From Hoylesella oralis ATCC 33269 (lineage in GTDB: Bacteria > Bacteroidota > Bacteroidia > Bacteroidales > Bacteroidaceae), in assembly GCF_000185145.2 (NCBI RefSeq), contig NZ_GL833119.1:620001-684000 (forward strand): a stretch of 64,000 nucleotides of DNA, given 5' to 3'. Below the pieces are notes generated by a model. The model searched no databases and was not told the DNA's origin. It saw nothing but the letters and a program-made list of their open reading frames with translations. The position numbers and the translations under genes were made by a program. This document shows positions 36,642-43,793 of the stretch, piece after piece (position 1 is the first letter of the stretch; the number at the start of each line of letters is the position of its first letter).

Positions 36642-36919
36642 TTAATTTAAGTGAATATTTATAATTGTCCTTTATCTCTTTTGTTTATTGTCTCATGAAA
36701 TTGGAAACGAATATGTTCAATAGAGTCATTCATTTTGGGGGTTTAAGGAACCTTCAAGTTAGTCAACAGAGTCGGCAGACTCTCTTCAGTTTAGAAAGTT
36801 TTTATTAATATTGGCGGCAAGTCTCAAAAAATGTCCGTGTTGTATTATGTGAATCTTGATGATTAAGCTGAATTGCCCATAATATTCATACGTACAGTAC
36901 TATCTATCATAAATTTTTG

Positions 36920-36927
36920 CAAAGATA
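36920..36927 (-). promoter_or_regulatory. -7 promoter element of the peptide-fimbrillin operon
   Basis: The minus strand reads TATCTTTG, a full TAnnTTTG match. No -33 TTTG is seen at the expected place (about 36948-36951). Transcription would begin near 36912, giving a leader of about 270 nt before the peptide ATG. Confidence 0.6.
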
Positions 36928-36960
36928 TGTCAATATTTCCGAATACCTATCACTAAAACA

Positions 36961-36997
36961 TTTAAAAAGTTTCTATTTCAGTTTAAAAAGTTTCCAT
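36961..36997 (-). promoter_or_regulatory. 21-bp-spaced direct repeat: candidate activator site
   Basis: TTTAAAAAGTTTCTAT (36961-36976) and TTTAAAAAGTTTCCAT (36982-36997) match at 15 of 16 positions, spaced 21 bp or two helical turns. They lie just upstream of the place where a -33 box is missing. AraC-type activators typically bind direct repeats with this spacing beside the core promoter, and an AraC-family gene lies at 37706. Confidence 0.6.
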
Positions 36998-37058
36998 AAA
37001 ATGTTGAATCCGATAAAATCATCTAATGTTTTGCACCCGAAAGGTCTATCTTTATACA

Positions 37059-37082
37059 CTTTTGAACTTAGAAGTGCAAAAG
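37059..37082. repeat. 24-bp palindrome in the fimbrillin-AraC intergenic region
   Basis: CTTTTGAACTT (37059-37069) faces AAGTGCAAAAG (37072-37082) across a 2-bp centre, 10 of 11 pairs matching. It could be an operator. No T-run follows, so it is not a terminator. The rest of 36642-37163 holds no gene I can see. Confidence 0.45.
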
Positions 37083-37297
37083 CTCTTGATGTTATAATCC
37101 TATGAAAAAACACTGCGAAGGTTTACCTTGCGGCTGGGGAGTGAAGCCCCCAAAGAGCGCATAGGATTTCAGCAGCAATACAAAAAAGGAGAAAAGTTTT
37201 CGTCTCTCCTTAAGATTAATTAATTTTGTATTACTTATGTAGAGACAATTAAGCTCGAAACAAAGGTACATAGTTTAGTGTATTACTGTAAAAGAAG

Positions 37298-37591
37298 ATG
37301 GTACTTACCTTTATTGCACAGACGATCAAGGTAAGTGTGAATACTGTTTCTCGTGAGATTAAGCGTAACAGAAACTCTCATGGTATTTACAATTCAAGGG
37401 TGGCAGCCTTGAGAAGTCATCGTTGTAGGTCCTGTGTTCCCGGCAATCGGCCTGTTGATTCTCAGTTCTGCTGTGAGGTATTCAGCCTTACGCGTGAGCA
37501 TCAATGGTTAGCGAAGCAAGTCCCAGGTAGACTAAGAAAGAAAATTAATTTTAATATACCCATAGAAGTTGTTAAGAAGATTTTTTGCTAA
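37298..37591 (+). pseudogene. IS30-family transposase, internal deletion
   Basis: The N-terminal helix-turn-helix is clear: IAQTIKVSVNTVSREIKRNR (about residues 6-25), then NSHGIYNSRVAALRSH, typical of IS30. After about residue 75 the frame jumps to RKKINFNIPIEVVKKIF, which is the C-terminal end of the same family. The DDE catalytic domain, roughly 200 residues, is gone, so it cannot transpose. The conventional start may lie further upstream and is also damaged. Confidence 0.75.
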
Positions 37592-37596
37592 CTTTG
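37589..37596 (+). promoter_or_regulatory. Outward -7 element at the IS30 right end, facing the AraC gene
   Basis: TAACTTTG is a full -7 match that overlaps the transposase stop and the right inverted repeat. It reads toward the AraC-family gene, whose ATG is 110 bp downstream. A weak -33 candidate only (TTG at 37569-37571). Confidence 0.5.
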
Positions 37597-37705
37597 CACT
37601 TGCTTCTGAAATCCGCTTTAGTTTGCAAAACAGATAAAATCTACTAATCGGAGGTTGAAAAGATAAGAAAAATGTAATTTAGCAGTTGTTAATATTCAAA
37701 TAAGT

Positions 37706-38611
37706 ATGAATCAAACACAGAATAAAAGCGGTGAGACATTTACCCAGGAAGAAGAAAGCAATAGCTTCGAGAATGTTTATTGCTCCTCTGGTGACAACAC
37801 GATTACTACTTCCGATTATGTGCTGAGTGGCGGACGAGTCGCTTTCGGGCGGGCTCCGGCCAATGAGCCCTACTGCGTGCGGTTGTGTCTCGTCACGTAT
37901 GGATGGTGCGAATACGTAATCAATGGGCAATGTCATCGCCTTGAAGCTGATGATTTTATCTTAATAAATGAGGGTGGGGTAAAATCAATCTGTCAGGAAG
38001 GAGAGGCGTATTTCAGTGAGATTGTTCTTTCCGAAACCTACATGAAAAATGTCTTTGACAACAGCATACCGCCGCTTTTTAAACAGTCGGGGCAATGTCT
38101 CACAATACACCTATCTGAGGAAGAGCGTAACACCTTCAATCAATACAAGAATACACTCATCTGTTTAGAACATCTCGCATCAGGTGATTACGGGTCGGCC
38201 ACACGGGCACTCTTTCTCTCGTTATTCAAATTCACTGAGACGCTCTATGAAAGTAAAGTGGAGGCTCTCCTCGAATATCGTCCACGCAACAAACGGCTAA
38301 CCGAATCTTTTACACGGTTGGTGGCCGAGAAAGCACAAATCGAACACGAACTTGCATTCTATGCCGATAAACTCTGCATAACGGTGCACCACTTGAGTAT
38401 CATTGTGAAGCAAGAAACCGGCCGCACGGTCAAGAACTGGATAGACCGTACACTGCTCGCCGACATACAAAGAGAGTTGAAATACAGTGACAAGTCGCTA
38501 AAGGAGATTGCCGATGAATTCAATTTCCCGGCGATAAGTTCGCTCTGTAAGTTCTTCAGGCGCATGATAGGCACAACGGCTAATGCCTATCGCAATCCGA
38601 AAAGCAGATGA
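37706..38611 (+). CDS. AraC-family transcriptional regulator
   Basis: A 301-aa regulator. Residues about 35-150 form a cupin-type sensing domain (YGWCEYVINGQCHRLEADDF), typical of Bacteroidota AraC proteins; the C-terminal 100 residues form the double helix-turn-helix (LAFYADKLCITVHHLSIIVK near 212-231, and KSLKEIADEFNFPAISSLCKF near 263-283, given here as family landmarks). The frame is intact. It faces away from the fimbrillin operon, with the IS30 remnant between. Its likely target is that operon (see the direct repeat), but this is inference. Gene neighbours downstream are IS982 relics. Confidence 0.88.
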   Translation: MNQTQNKSGETFTQEEESNSFENVYCSSGDNTITTSDYVLSGGRVAFGRAPANEPYCVRLCLVTYGWCEYVINGQCHRLEADDFILINEGGVKSICQEGEAYFSEIVLSETYMKNVFDNSIPPLFKQSGQCLTIHLSEEERNTFNQYKNTLICLEHLASGDYGSATRALFLSLFKFTETLYESKVEALLEYRPRNKRLTESFTRLVAEKAQIEHELAFYADKLCITVHHLSIIVKQETGRTVKNWIDRTLLADIQRELKYSDKSLKEIADEFNFPAISSLCKFFRRMIGTTANAYRNPKSR

Positions 38612-38848
38612 AAGCCTTCTTAAGGCAGGGATTAAAAATTACCTTTGTTGTATTTTTGTTTTTTAGTCGAGTTGATCTTTCTTTCTTCTTGAATAAGCAT
38701 GACAGACTATACGGTTGAAGGAGAAAGAAAAGGGTGCCGAATAAAAACAAAAAGGTCCAAATAATACTTCTGGTTTTTTAATAGTTTGATTTTTTTTGAA
38801 CTCACCCGATAACCTATAGGGAGACCAAATGCTCTTTGAAGTAAATTG

Positions 38849-39195
38849 ATGCCCCATTGTACGACAAGATTCTCTTTAGGAAATGCTCAACCATTGATAT
38901 CACTAACGACGACTTAAAGAACGTTGCACAGATAATACACTTAAGCCACCGGAGTGTTCTTAATTTCTGTATAAATATACTTTTCGCTATTGCCACATAC
39001 AGTTTCTTTGAAAAGAAGCTCTCCATCAATGTGGATTTCTGTATAGAACAAAAAGGCGGTGAACAGACTCTTTTCTAAAGCTAGCCATATAAATGCAAGG
39101 GAGGATATTCGATAACTATCGTATAACGCGGGGAGAATAGTCTGTGGGTATTGAAAGGTTGATTATAGATACAAAATGTTATCCCAGACTCAGGT
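38849..39195 (+). pseudogene. IS982-family transposase, C-terminal remnant with right end
   Basis: An 73-codon frame (38857-39078) reads YDKILFRKCSTIDITNDDLKN and FCINILFAIATYSFFEKK, the conserved end of IS982 transposases. LMP just before it lies in a different frame, so a frameshift is present. TTATCCCAGACTCAGGT at 39179-39195 resembles the IS982 right inverted repeat seen at 40539-40556. The 5' part is lost. This is an older, separate copy from the one at 39510. Confidence 0.7.
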
Positions 39196-39198
39196 GTT

Positions 39199-39509
39199 GA
39201 TTATTGATTGGTTGATAAATGTGTGTGTTAGTCATAATTAGTTTCTTTTTCTGCCATCCTGTACAGTATTGGTACATGCCCTTTATATAATTCGTATCTA
39301 TACCATATTTCGATAATACAACGTTTGTGTATTCACCTTAATATATAGCTATTTAAAGAGCGGTACCATTTCATAACGTTCGAAAATAATACTGCCGACA
39401 TATTTATAATGTGCAGTTAGTTGAGTGTTTTTACGGTCCTATCTAAAACTCGGTGCCTATCCATAAGGTACGTTTTCGAAATCTATATTAGTCATTTTCC
39501 TATTTTATT
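39199..39509. other. Intergenic DNA between two IS982 relics
   Basis: About 310 bp, AT-rich. I see no gene, repeat or strong hairpin. Confidence 0.55.
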
Positions 39510-40556
39510 ACTCCAGTTCGGGATAAGAATCCCTATAATTAGTTACTTAAAAAGTTGGTAATCATAAAAATATTTTGTACCTTTATAGGTGAAAATCAAT
39601 AGGTTACAATAATATTCAGATTATGATTACTATTGATAAAGTTACGCAAATGTTTTGTATTATCGACGATTTTTGCAAGTATTTTGATGAGGAGAATGGC
39701 AATAAACTGCTTTTATGTTCGTCTAACAGGCCCAAACGCCAACGTTCCGCCTCTCTTTCGGACAGTGAAATCATCACGCTTTTTCTTTGTTTCCACTTTG
39801 TTTTTTTCCACAACTTCAAGCATTATTATCTCTTCTTTATCAAGGGAATACTTCTGGACTACTTTTCTAATGCCGTGTCCTACAATCGTTTTGTAGAACT
39901 GCAATCCAGAGTTTTCCTTCAGCTTATGTTCTTTCTTAATTCAGAGCCTTTGGAAGATGTACGGGCATCACCTTCGTTGATTCTACAATGATACCCATTT
40001 GTTATAATATGAGAAGGTATGCCAACAAGGTTTTCAAAGGAGTAACTAAGGATGGAAAGGGAACGATGGGCTGGTACCATGGCTTTAAGCTTCATATTGC
40101 CTGCAATGATCGAGGGGAAATCATCGCATTTGTACTAACAACGGCAAACGTAGACGACAAGAATCCCAAGGTATGGGAATCTCTGTCGAAAAGACTTTAC
40201 GGAAAACTTTTCGCCAACAAAGGATATATCTCGTAGAAACTTTTTGACTCACTCTTTCAGGACGGAATACATCTGGTGACAGGGCTGAGAAGCAATATGA
40301 AAAACTAGCTCATGCCGTTCTATGACAGAATGATGCTAAGAAAGAGGTATATCATAAAGACCATTAATGATATGCTCAAGAACGTGGCACAAATTGTACA
40401 CTCAAGATATCGTTCTATCAATAACTTCATCATGAATATAATTGTTGCAATGGGGGCATATTGCTTCTTTGATAATAAGCCTATGGCATTGCTGGGATAT
40501 ATTATTGAAAAAGATAAACAACTTAGCTTATTCTAAGGCTTATCCCGAACTGGGGT
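39510..40556 (+). mobile_element. Degenerate IS982-family insertion sequence
   Basis: 18-bp imperfect inverted repeats, ACTCCAGTTCGGGATAAG at 39510-39527 and its near complement at 40539-40556, enclose a 1047-bp element of normal IS982 size. A promoter-like TACCTTTATAG lies near 39578. No flanking target repeat was seen. The single gene inside is broken. Confidence 0.82.
39623..40536 (+). pseudogene. IS982-family transposase with frameshift and two stops
   Basis: Reading frames join to a full IS982-type protein. The first part (39623-39991) carries LSDSEIITLFLCFHF. After a frameshift near 39945-39957 the reading resumes as TGITFVDSTMIPICYN, then GTMGWYHGFKLHIACND, the catalytic DDE region. 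A TAG at 40234-40236 and another near 40306 interrupt the frame, which then ends in MLRKRYIIKTINDMLKN and a C-terminal SLF. Three separate lesions mean it is long inactive. Confidence 0.85.
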
Positions 40557-40561
40557 AGAGA

Positions 40562-41200
40562 TATATCCGTGAGTACTTAGACTCGAAAGGCAAGGAAGAC
40601 ATTGCCTTTCCGGACATCACCGAAGAATTCGGAAAGGAATATAAGGTTTACTTGAAGCGATATAAGAACTTCGGAGCATCGCAGACGAACCTCTGTCTCT
40701 GTTGGCTGAACAGGCTGATGTACCTTGCCGTGGACCATGAAATCATCCGTACCAATCCTCTGGAAGAATTGGAGTATGAGAAGAAACCGTCCTCCAAGCG
40801 GATGCATATCAGCAGGACTGAACTGAAACAAATAGTGGGGCTGAAACTCTCTGATAATGACCCTTTGAAAGAACTGGCTCGCAGGGCCTTTATCTTCTCT
40901 GTCTTCATGGGACTTGCCTATGTCGATATTCGGTTGCTGTATCCGCACCATATCGGGCGGACTGTCGACAATAGAGGATATATTCGCATCAACAGAAAGA
41001 AAATGAAAGTGGAGTCATTCATTCCCCTGCATCCGATAGCGGAGCAGATACTTTACTTGTACATTACGACCGATTGACACGCAGCCGGTCTTTCCACTGC
41101 CGAGCAAGGATGCAATGTGCTTCGAGATACACGAACTCGGTGTTATCATCGGACGGAAGGAGAACCTCCCCTACAACTAAGCCCTGCACAGTTTCGGCTC
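40562..41200 (+). pseudogene. Tyrosine recombinase (integrase) fragment, plus strand
   Basis: The frame opens right after the IS982 right end with YIREYLDSKGKEDIAFPDIT and continues with the SAM-like core-binding domain (FGASQTNLCLCWLNRL) and the start of the catalytic domain (FSVFMGLAYVDIRLLYP). It ends at a stop at 41077, then continues in another frame as TQPVFPLPSKDAMCFEIHELG, with a TAA near 41180, and breaks off at ALHSFGS, the place of the conserved RHTF motif. The N-terminus and catalytic Tyr are missing. Confidence 0.82.
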
Positions 41201-41216
41201 TTTTTTGATATTTTAA

Positions 41217-42293
41217 TTAGTTGAAATATAGCAATTTATGAATTAGGCTGTGTTTTGCCATGTGAAAGGTAAGATTCTTTTTTATGCCACAAAGGTCGGC
41301 AATTTCTTTCAAATATGAGTTGATGCGTTGGTTGCTCATCATCGGAAAAACCTTTCCGCCTTTTCTGCCAATATCGTAGTATTTCCTTATAATGGCAAGT
41401 GGAATGTCCAACAGCATGACATTTTCGTCAATACTTGTCTTGTATCTCTTGGTGATGGACCATTTTCTGTCTTCAACGGTCACAATCTTATCGTAGGTAA
41501 GATTGTAAACATCAATGTATGCCAATCATGTGAAGCAGGAAAAGATGAATATGTTTTGTACCAGCTCCAGTCTTTCTATCTCGAAGTGCTTCTTCATAAT
41601 ACGGAGAACCTCTTCTTTTGTGAGATATCCACGGTCCACCAATTCATAGTGTAGCTTGTGGTTCGCAAACGGATCATGCATGATAAGACCTCTGTTCCTT
41701 GCATAGTTTATGACCGTCTTGAGATTTCTCAATTTCTTGATGGTTGTGTTATGCACACCACCGACAACGGATGTCAGGTATAGTTCAAAGTCCTGAATAA
41801 CGGCACTTGTCAGTTCTGTCAATCCAATGTCCTTACGATGATATTTTGCCTGCAGGAAGTCCTGAAAGTTCTGCCTTACCACCTTATACTTATAAAAAGT
41901 TCCCTTTGGCAGTGTCTTTCCAACCTGTTGCGTGATGGAATCAATATACTTGTCAAAGACTGGGAGGAAAGTTGTAAACTCCTTATCTGGCCCAAGGAAT
42001 ACTGACCTGATAAGATCTAAAGAAAGTTCCTCAGAGGTCTCGTATTTCCTGTAAATCTGCATCAGCGTAGTTGTCAGTGCATCTATTGAAGCATTGACGG
42101 AGAGTGCTTCTGCCGTTCTGCCAATCATTCTGCTGGCTTTATTACTCCACTTGGATTTATCCACGAAAATTTTTGTGGAACCCAGATTTTCCATTTCGCC
42201 ACCGAGGTACATTCGGAGCATTACCGGCGATTTTCCTTCTTTGTTCTCATAGTTGGAACGTAGGTAGTAGGATACCTTAAAAGTCGTTTTCAT
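41217..42293 (-). pseudogene. Tyrosine recombinase (integrase), nonsense mutation and 3' truncation
   Basis: Reading from MKTTFKVSYYLRSNYENKEG at 42293: an arm-binding N-terminal domain, a SAM-like core-binding domain (about 85-190), and a catalytic domain. At 41526-41528 a TGA stands where relatives have Gly (FSCFT-stop-LAYIDVYNL), a single-base change from GGA. The same frame then continues to FHMAKHS at the RHT motif and ends in unrelated LIHKLLYFN. The catalytic Tyr region is missing. The type is that of Bacteroidota conjugative or mobilisable element integrases. Confidence 0.88.
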
Positions 42294-42372
42294 AACGCAG
42301 CATTTTAGTGTAGCTTTTCGGCTACAAAGTTCGACATAAGTTGTTGAAAACAAAAGATTTGCATGCCGTCAA

Positions 42373-42470
42373 TTTGGTAGTCATTTTCCATTCACTGCTA
42401 CATTTTTTTGAGATCCTGCTTTTGTGTAGCAGTTTCTGGAGCAGAAAATGACCGAATGATGACTATCAAA
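42373..42470. repeat. Nested inverted repeats upstream of the minus-strand integrase
   Basis: Outer arms TTTGGTAGTCAT (42373-42384) and ATGACTATCAAA (42459-42470) match at 11 of 12; inner arms CTGCTACA (42395-42402) and TGTAGCAG (42425-42432) are perfect. A GTCATTTTC core also repeats in both directions (42380 and 42442-42453). Such clusters next to an integrase can be recombinase or excisionase binding sites. Confidence 0.5.
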
Positions 42471-42507
42471 AGGTATGGTTTGGCCGCCAAGCGAATGTGG
42501 ACAGAAA

Positions 42508-42545
42508 ACAAAAAATCGCTGTAAAACCTTGATTTTACAGCGATT
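42508..42545 (-). terminator. Rho-independent terminator after tRNA-Met
   Basis: A perfect 13-bp stem, AATCGCTGTAAAA (42514-42526) with TTTTACAGCGATT (42533-42545). On the minus strand the stem runs into TTTTTTG, as expected for the end of the tRNA transcript. Confidence 0.8.
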
Positions 42546-42603
42546 ATACTTGTTTTGAAGGCTAAAATGACGTGTTGTCTGACGTCCTCTTGAAACCTAT
42601 TTG

Positions 42604-42677
42604 TGGACCAGCCTGGGCTTGAACCAGGGACCTCCAGATTATGAGTCTGTTGCTCTAACCAACTGAGCTACAAGTCC
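42604..42677 (-). tRNA. tRNA-Met (CAT)
   Basis: Minus-strand cloverleaf starting GGACTTG, D-arm GCTCAGTTGGTTAGAGC, anticodon loop CTCATAA (CAT), T-arm CCTGGTTCAAGCCCAGG and acceptor CTGGTCC plus A. The form suggests elongator Met; a lysidine-type Ile tRNA also carries CAT and cannot be fully excluded. The acceptor has a U6-U67 mismatch and a wobble at 5-68. Confidence 0.9.
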
Positions 42678-42707
42678 GTTTTTACTGACAATACATGTTA
42701 GTGGGTG

Positions 42708-42739
42708 CAAAGGTAACGTCTTTCATGGAAATAACCAAA
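42708..42739 (-). promoter_or_regulatory. Promoter of tRNA-Met
   Basis: On the minus strand TTTG (42736-42739) and TACCTTTG (42708-42715) are spaced 20 bp, 31 bp before the tRNA 5' end. Confidence 0.75.
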
Positions 42740-42806
42740 TATTTTTATAAAAAGTTATTATGTTTGCCGTGTTGTTCAAACTCAAAAAGTAGTAATTATA
42801 ATGAAA

Positions 42807-42843
42807 ATACGTGGAACCAATAGCTATCTATAGTTCCACGTAT
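42807..42843 (-). terminator. Hairpin terminator downstream of the decayed peptide gene
   Basis: ATACGTGGAAC (42807-42817) pairs perfectly with GTTCCACGTAT (42833-42843). On the minus strand a TTTTC stretch follows. Confidence 0.6.
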
Positions 42844-42905
42844 ATATAAATTAAAAACTTCCAAGAAGTAAAAGCCTAATCATCGCTATTTGGTATTCTG
42901 CCTTT

Positions 42906-43042
42906 TTATTCCTCATTCCATTCATCCCAAGAAGAGAAATGATAAGGTTTAGCAAAACTTTTATCATCGATTGGATTGTCAGGATTTTCATCAACAACAG
43001 GAGTTCTACCTTGTCTCCCTCACCTTTTACTTCCCACGACAT
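42906..43042 (-). pseudogene. Frameshifted remnant of a small acidic peptide gene
   Basis: Reads MSWEVKGEGDKVE in one frame, then after a frameshift TPVVDENPDNPIDDKSFA and KPYHFSSWDEWNEE to a TAA at 42906-42908. The layout (Gly/acidic middle, AK-like step, acidic end with Trp) resembles the 72-aa peptide at 36423-36641. The N-terminal part is lost where it abuts the preceding pseudogene. Confidence 0.5.
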
Positions 43043-43058
43043 AACAAGTAATTGCTGC

Positions 43059-43574
43059 TTAACCTGTTAAACCACGAGGTAACCGCTCTATCTGGTCATA
43101 AGTACCTATACATTGGCCTGAAAGATTGTAAACCTTATCTGTATCACAATGGTTTTTCATATCAGCTATATGGTTAATAGACGTCACTCCTCCATCATTG
43201 ATATAAATAAGTTCCATAAAACTTTTAGCACTACCAGATGAAGTAGAAGAGTTATCAACAATCCAGCAACGGAAGCCATAGATGGGATGAGGTGTATGAA
43301 GACGAGTTAAGTTGCCGTCAGAAGTAAACACATAGGAGCTTTCTGCTGTTCAACCGTTATTACCATTACTCTGCTTTGTAAGCGTTCCATAGAAACTTAC
43401 TCCGTTTCCTTTCTGCGTACCATAGGTTGATGTCGATAGCTTGCTCGCATTAACACTTCCTATTTGAGAAGCACTAAGTGGCATGTCGTCTATAACATAA
43501 TAAGGAGCTGTAACATTAACCGTCTTTCCTTTAGCGGTAACATAGCTTGTAGGAGTAGTATATTCTTTTGCCAT
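43059..43574 (-). pseudogene. C-terminal fragment of a secreted protein
   Basis: One frame from 43574 to 43059 interrupted by TGA at 43350-43352. The first half has YYVIDDMPLSASQIGSVNAS; the second half has LHTPHPIYGFRCWIVDNSS and ends DKVYNLSGQCIGTYDQIERL-PRGL. The last segment is the usual Prevotella-type C-terminal tail (KVYNLSGQ...LPRGLYIV) cut off before its final strand. No signal peptide is present, so most of the protein is gone. Confidence 0.65.
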
Positions 43575-43767
43575 ATTACTTGTTGAACTTATTTTACATC
43601 TCTAAATGAAGTGCCGGGTTTATTGTCCAATATCATGAGGCAGGCTTCAAATTTCTATGTCACATTCTTTGTACAAAGCTATATAATTTCAGCATTTGTA
43701 TGTCCGAATAATCATTGTGAATTACGTTAATCTTCCATATTTCTGCAATTTTTACATTGATTTTCGA

Positions 43768-43775
43768 TAACTTTG
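43768..43775 (+). promoter_or_regulatory. -7 element of the Ca2+-ATPase gene
   Basis: TAACTTTG, a full match, 18 bp before the chosen ATG. It shows that the in-frame TTG at 43773 cannot be the start because it overlaps the promoter. Confidence 0.7.
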
Positions 43776-43793
43776 CATCAAAATTTTACGAGA

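Larger units (their letters stand above)
37164..37614 (+). mobile_element. Internally deleted IS30-family element
   Basis: Terminal inverted repeats GGATTTCAGCAGCAA (from 37164) and TTGCTTCTGAAATCC (to 37614) bound a 451-bp remnant. The inside codes the start and the very end of an IS30-type transposase with the middle missing. No target duplication was seen at the flanks. Confidence 0.75.

Noticed and set aside
37059..37082. Palindrome read as a terminator
   Set aside because: There is no T-run on either strand and no gene ends there.
42851..43042. Full 63-codon frame as a gene
   Set aside because: Only the first 13 residues look like a peptide-family segment; the rest makes sense in another frame, so it is treated as a frameshifted remnant.
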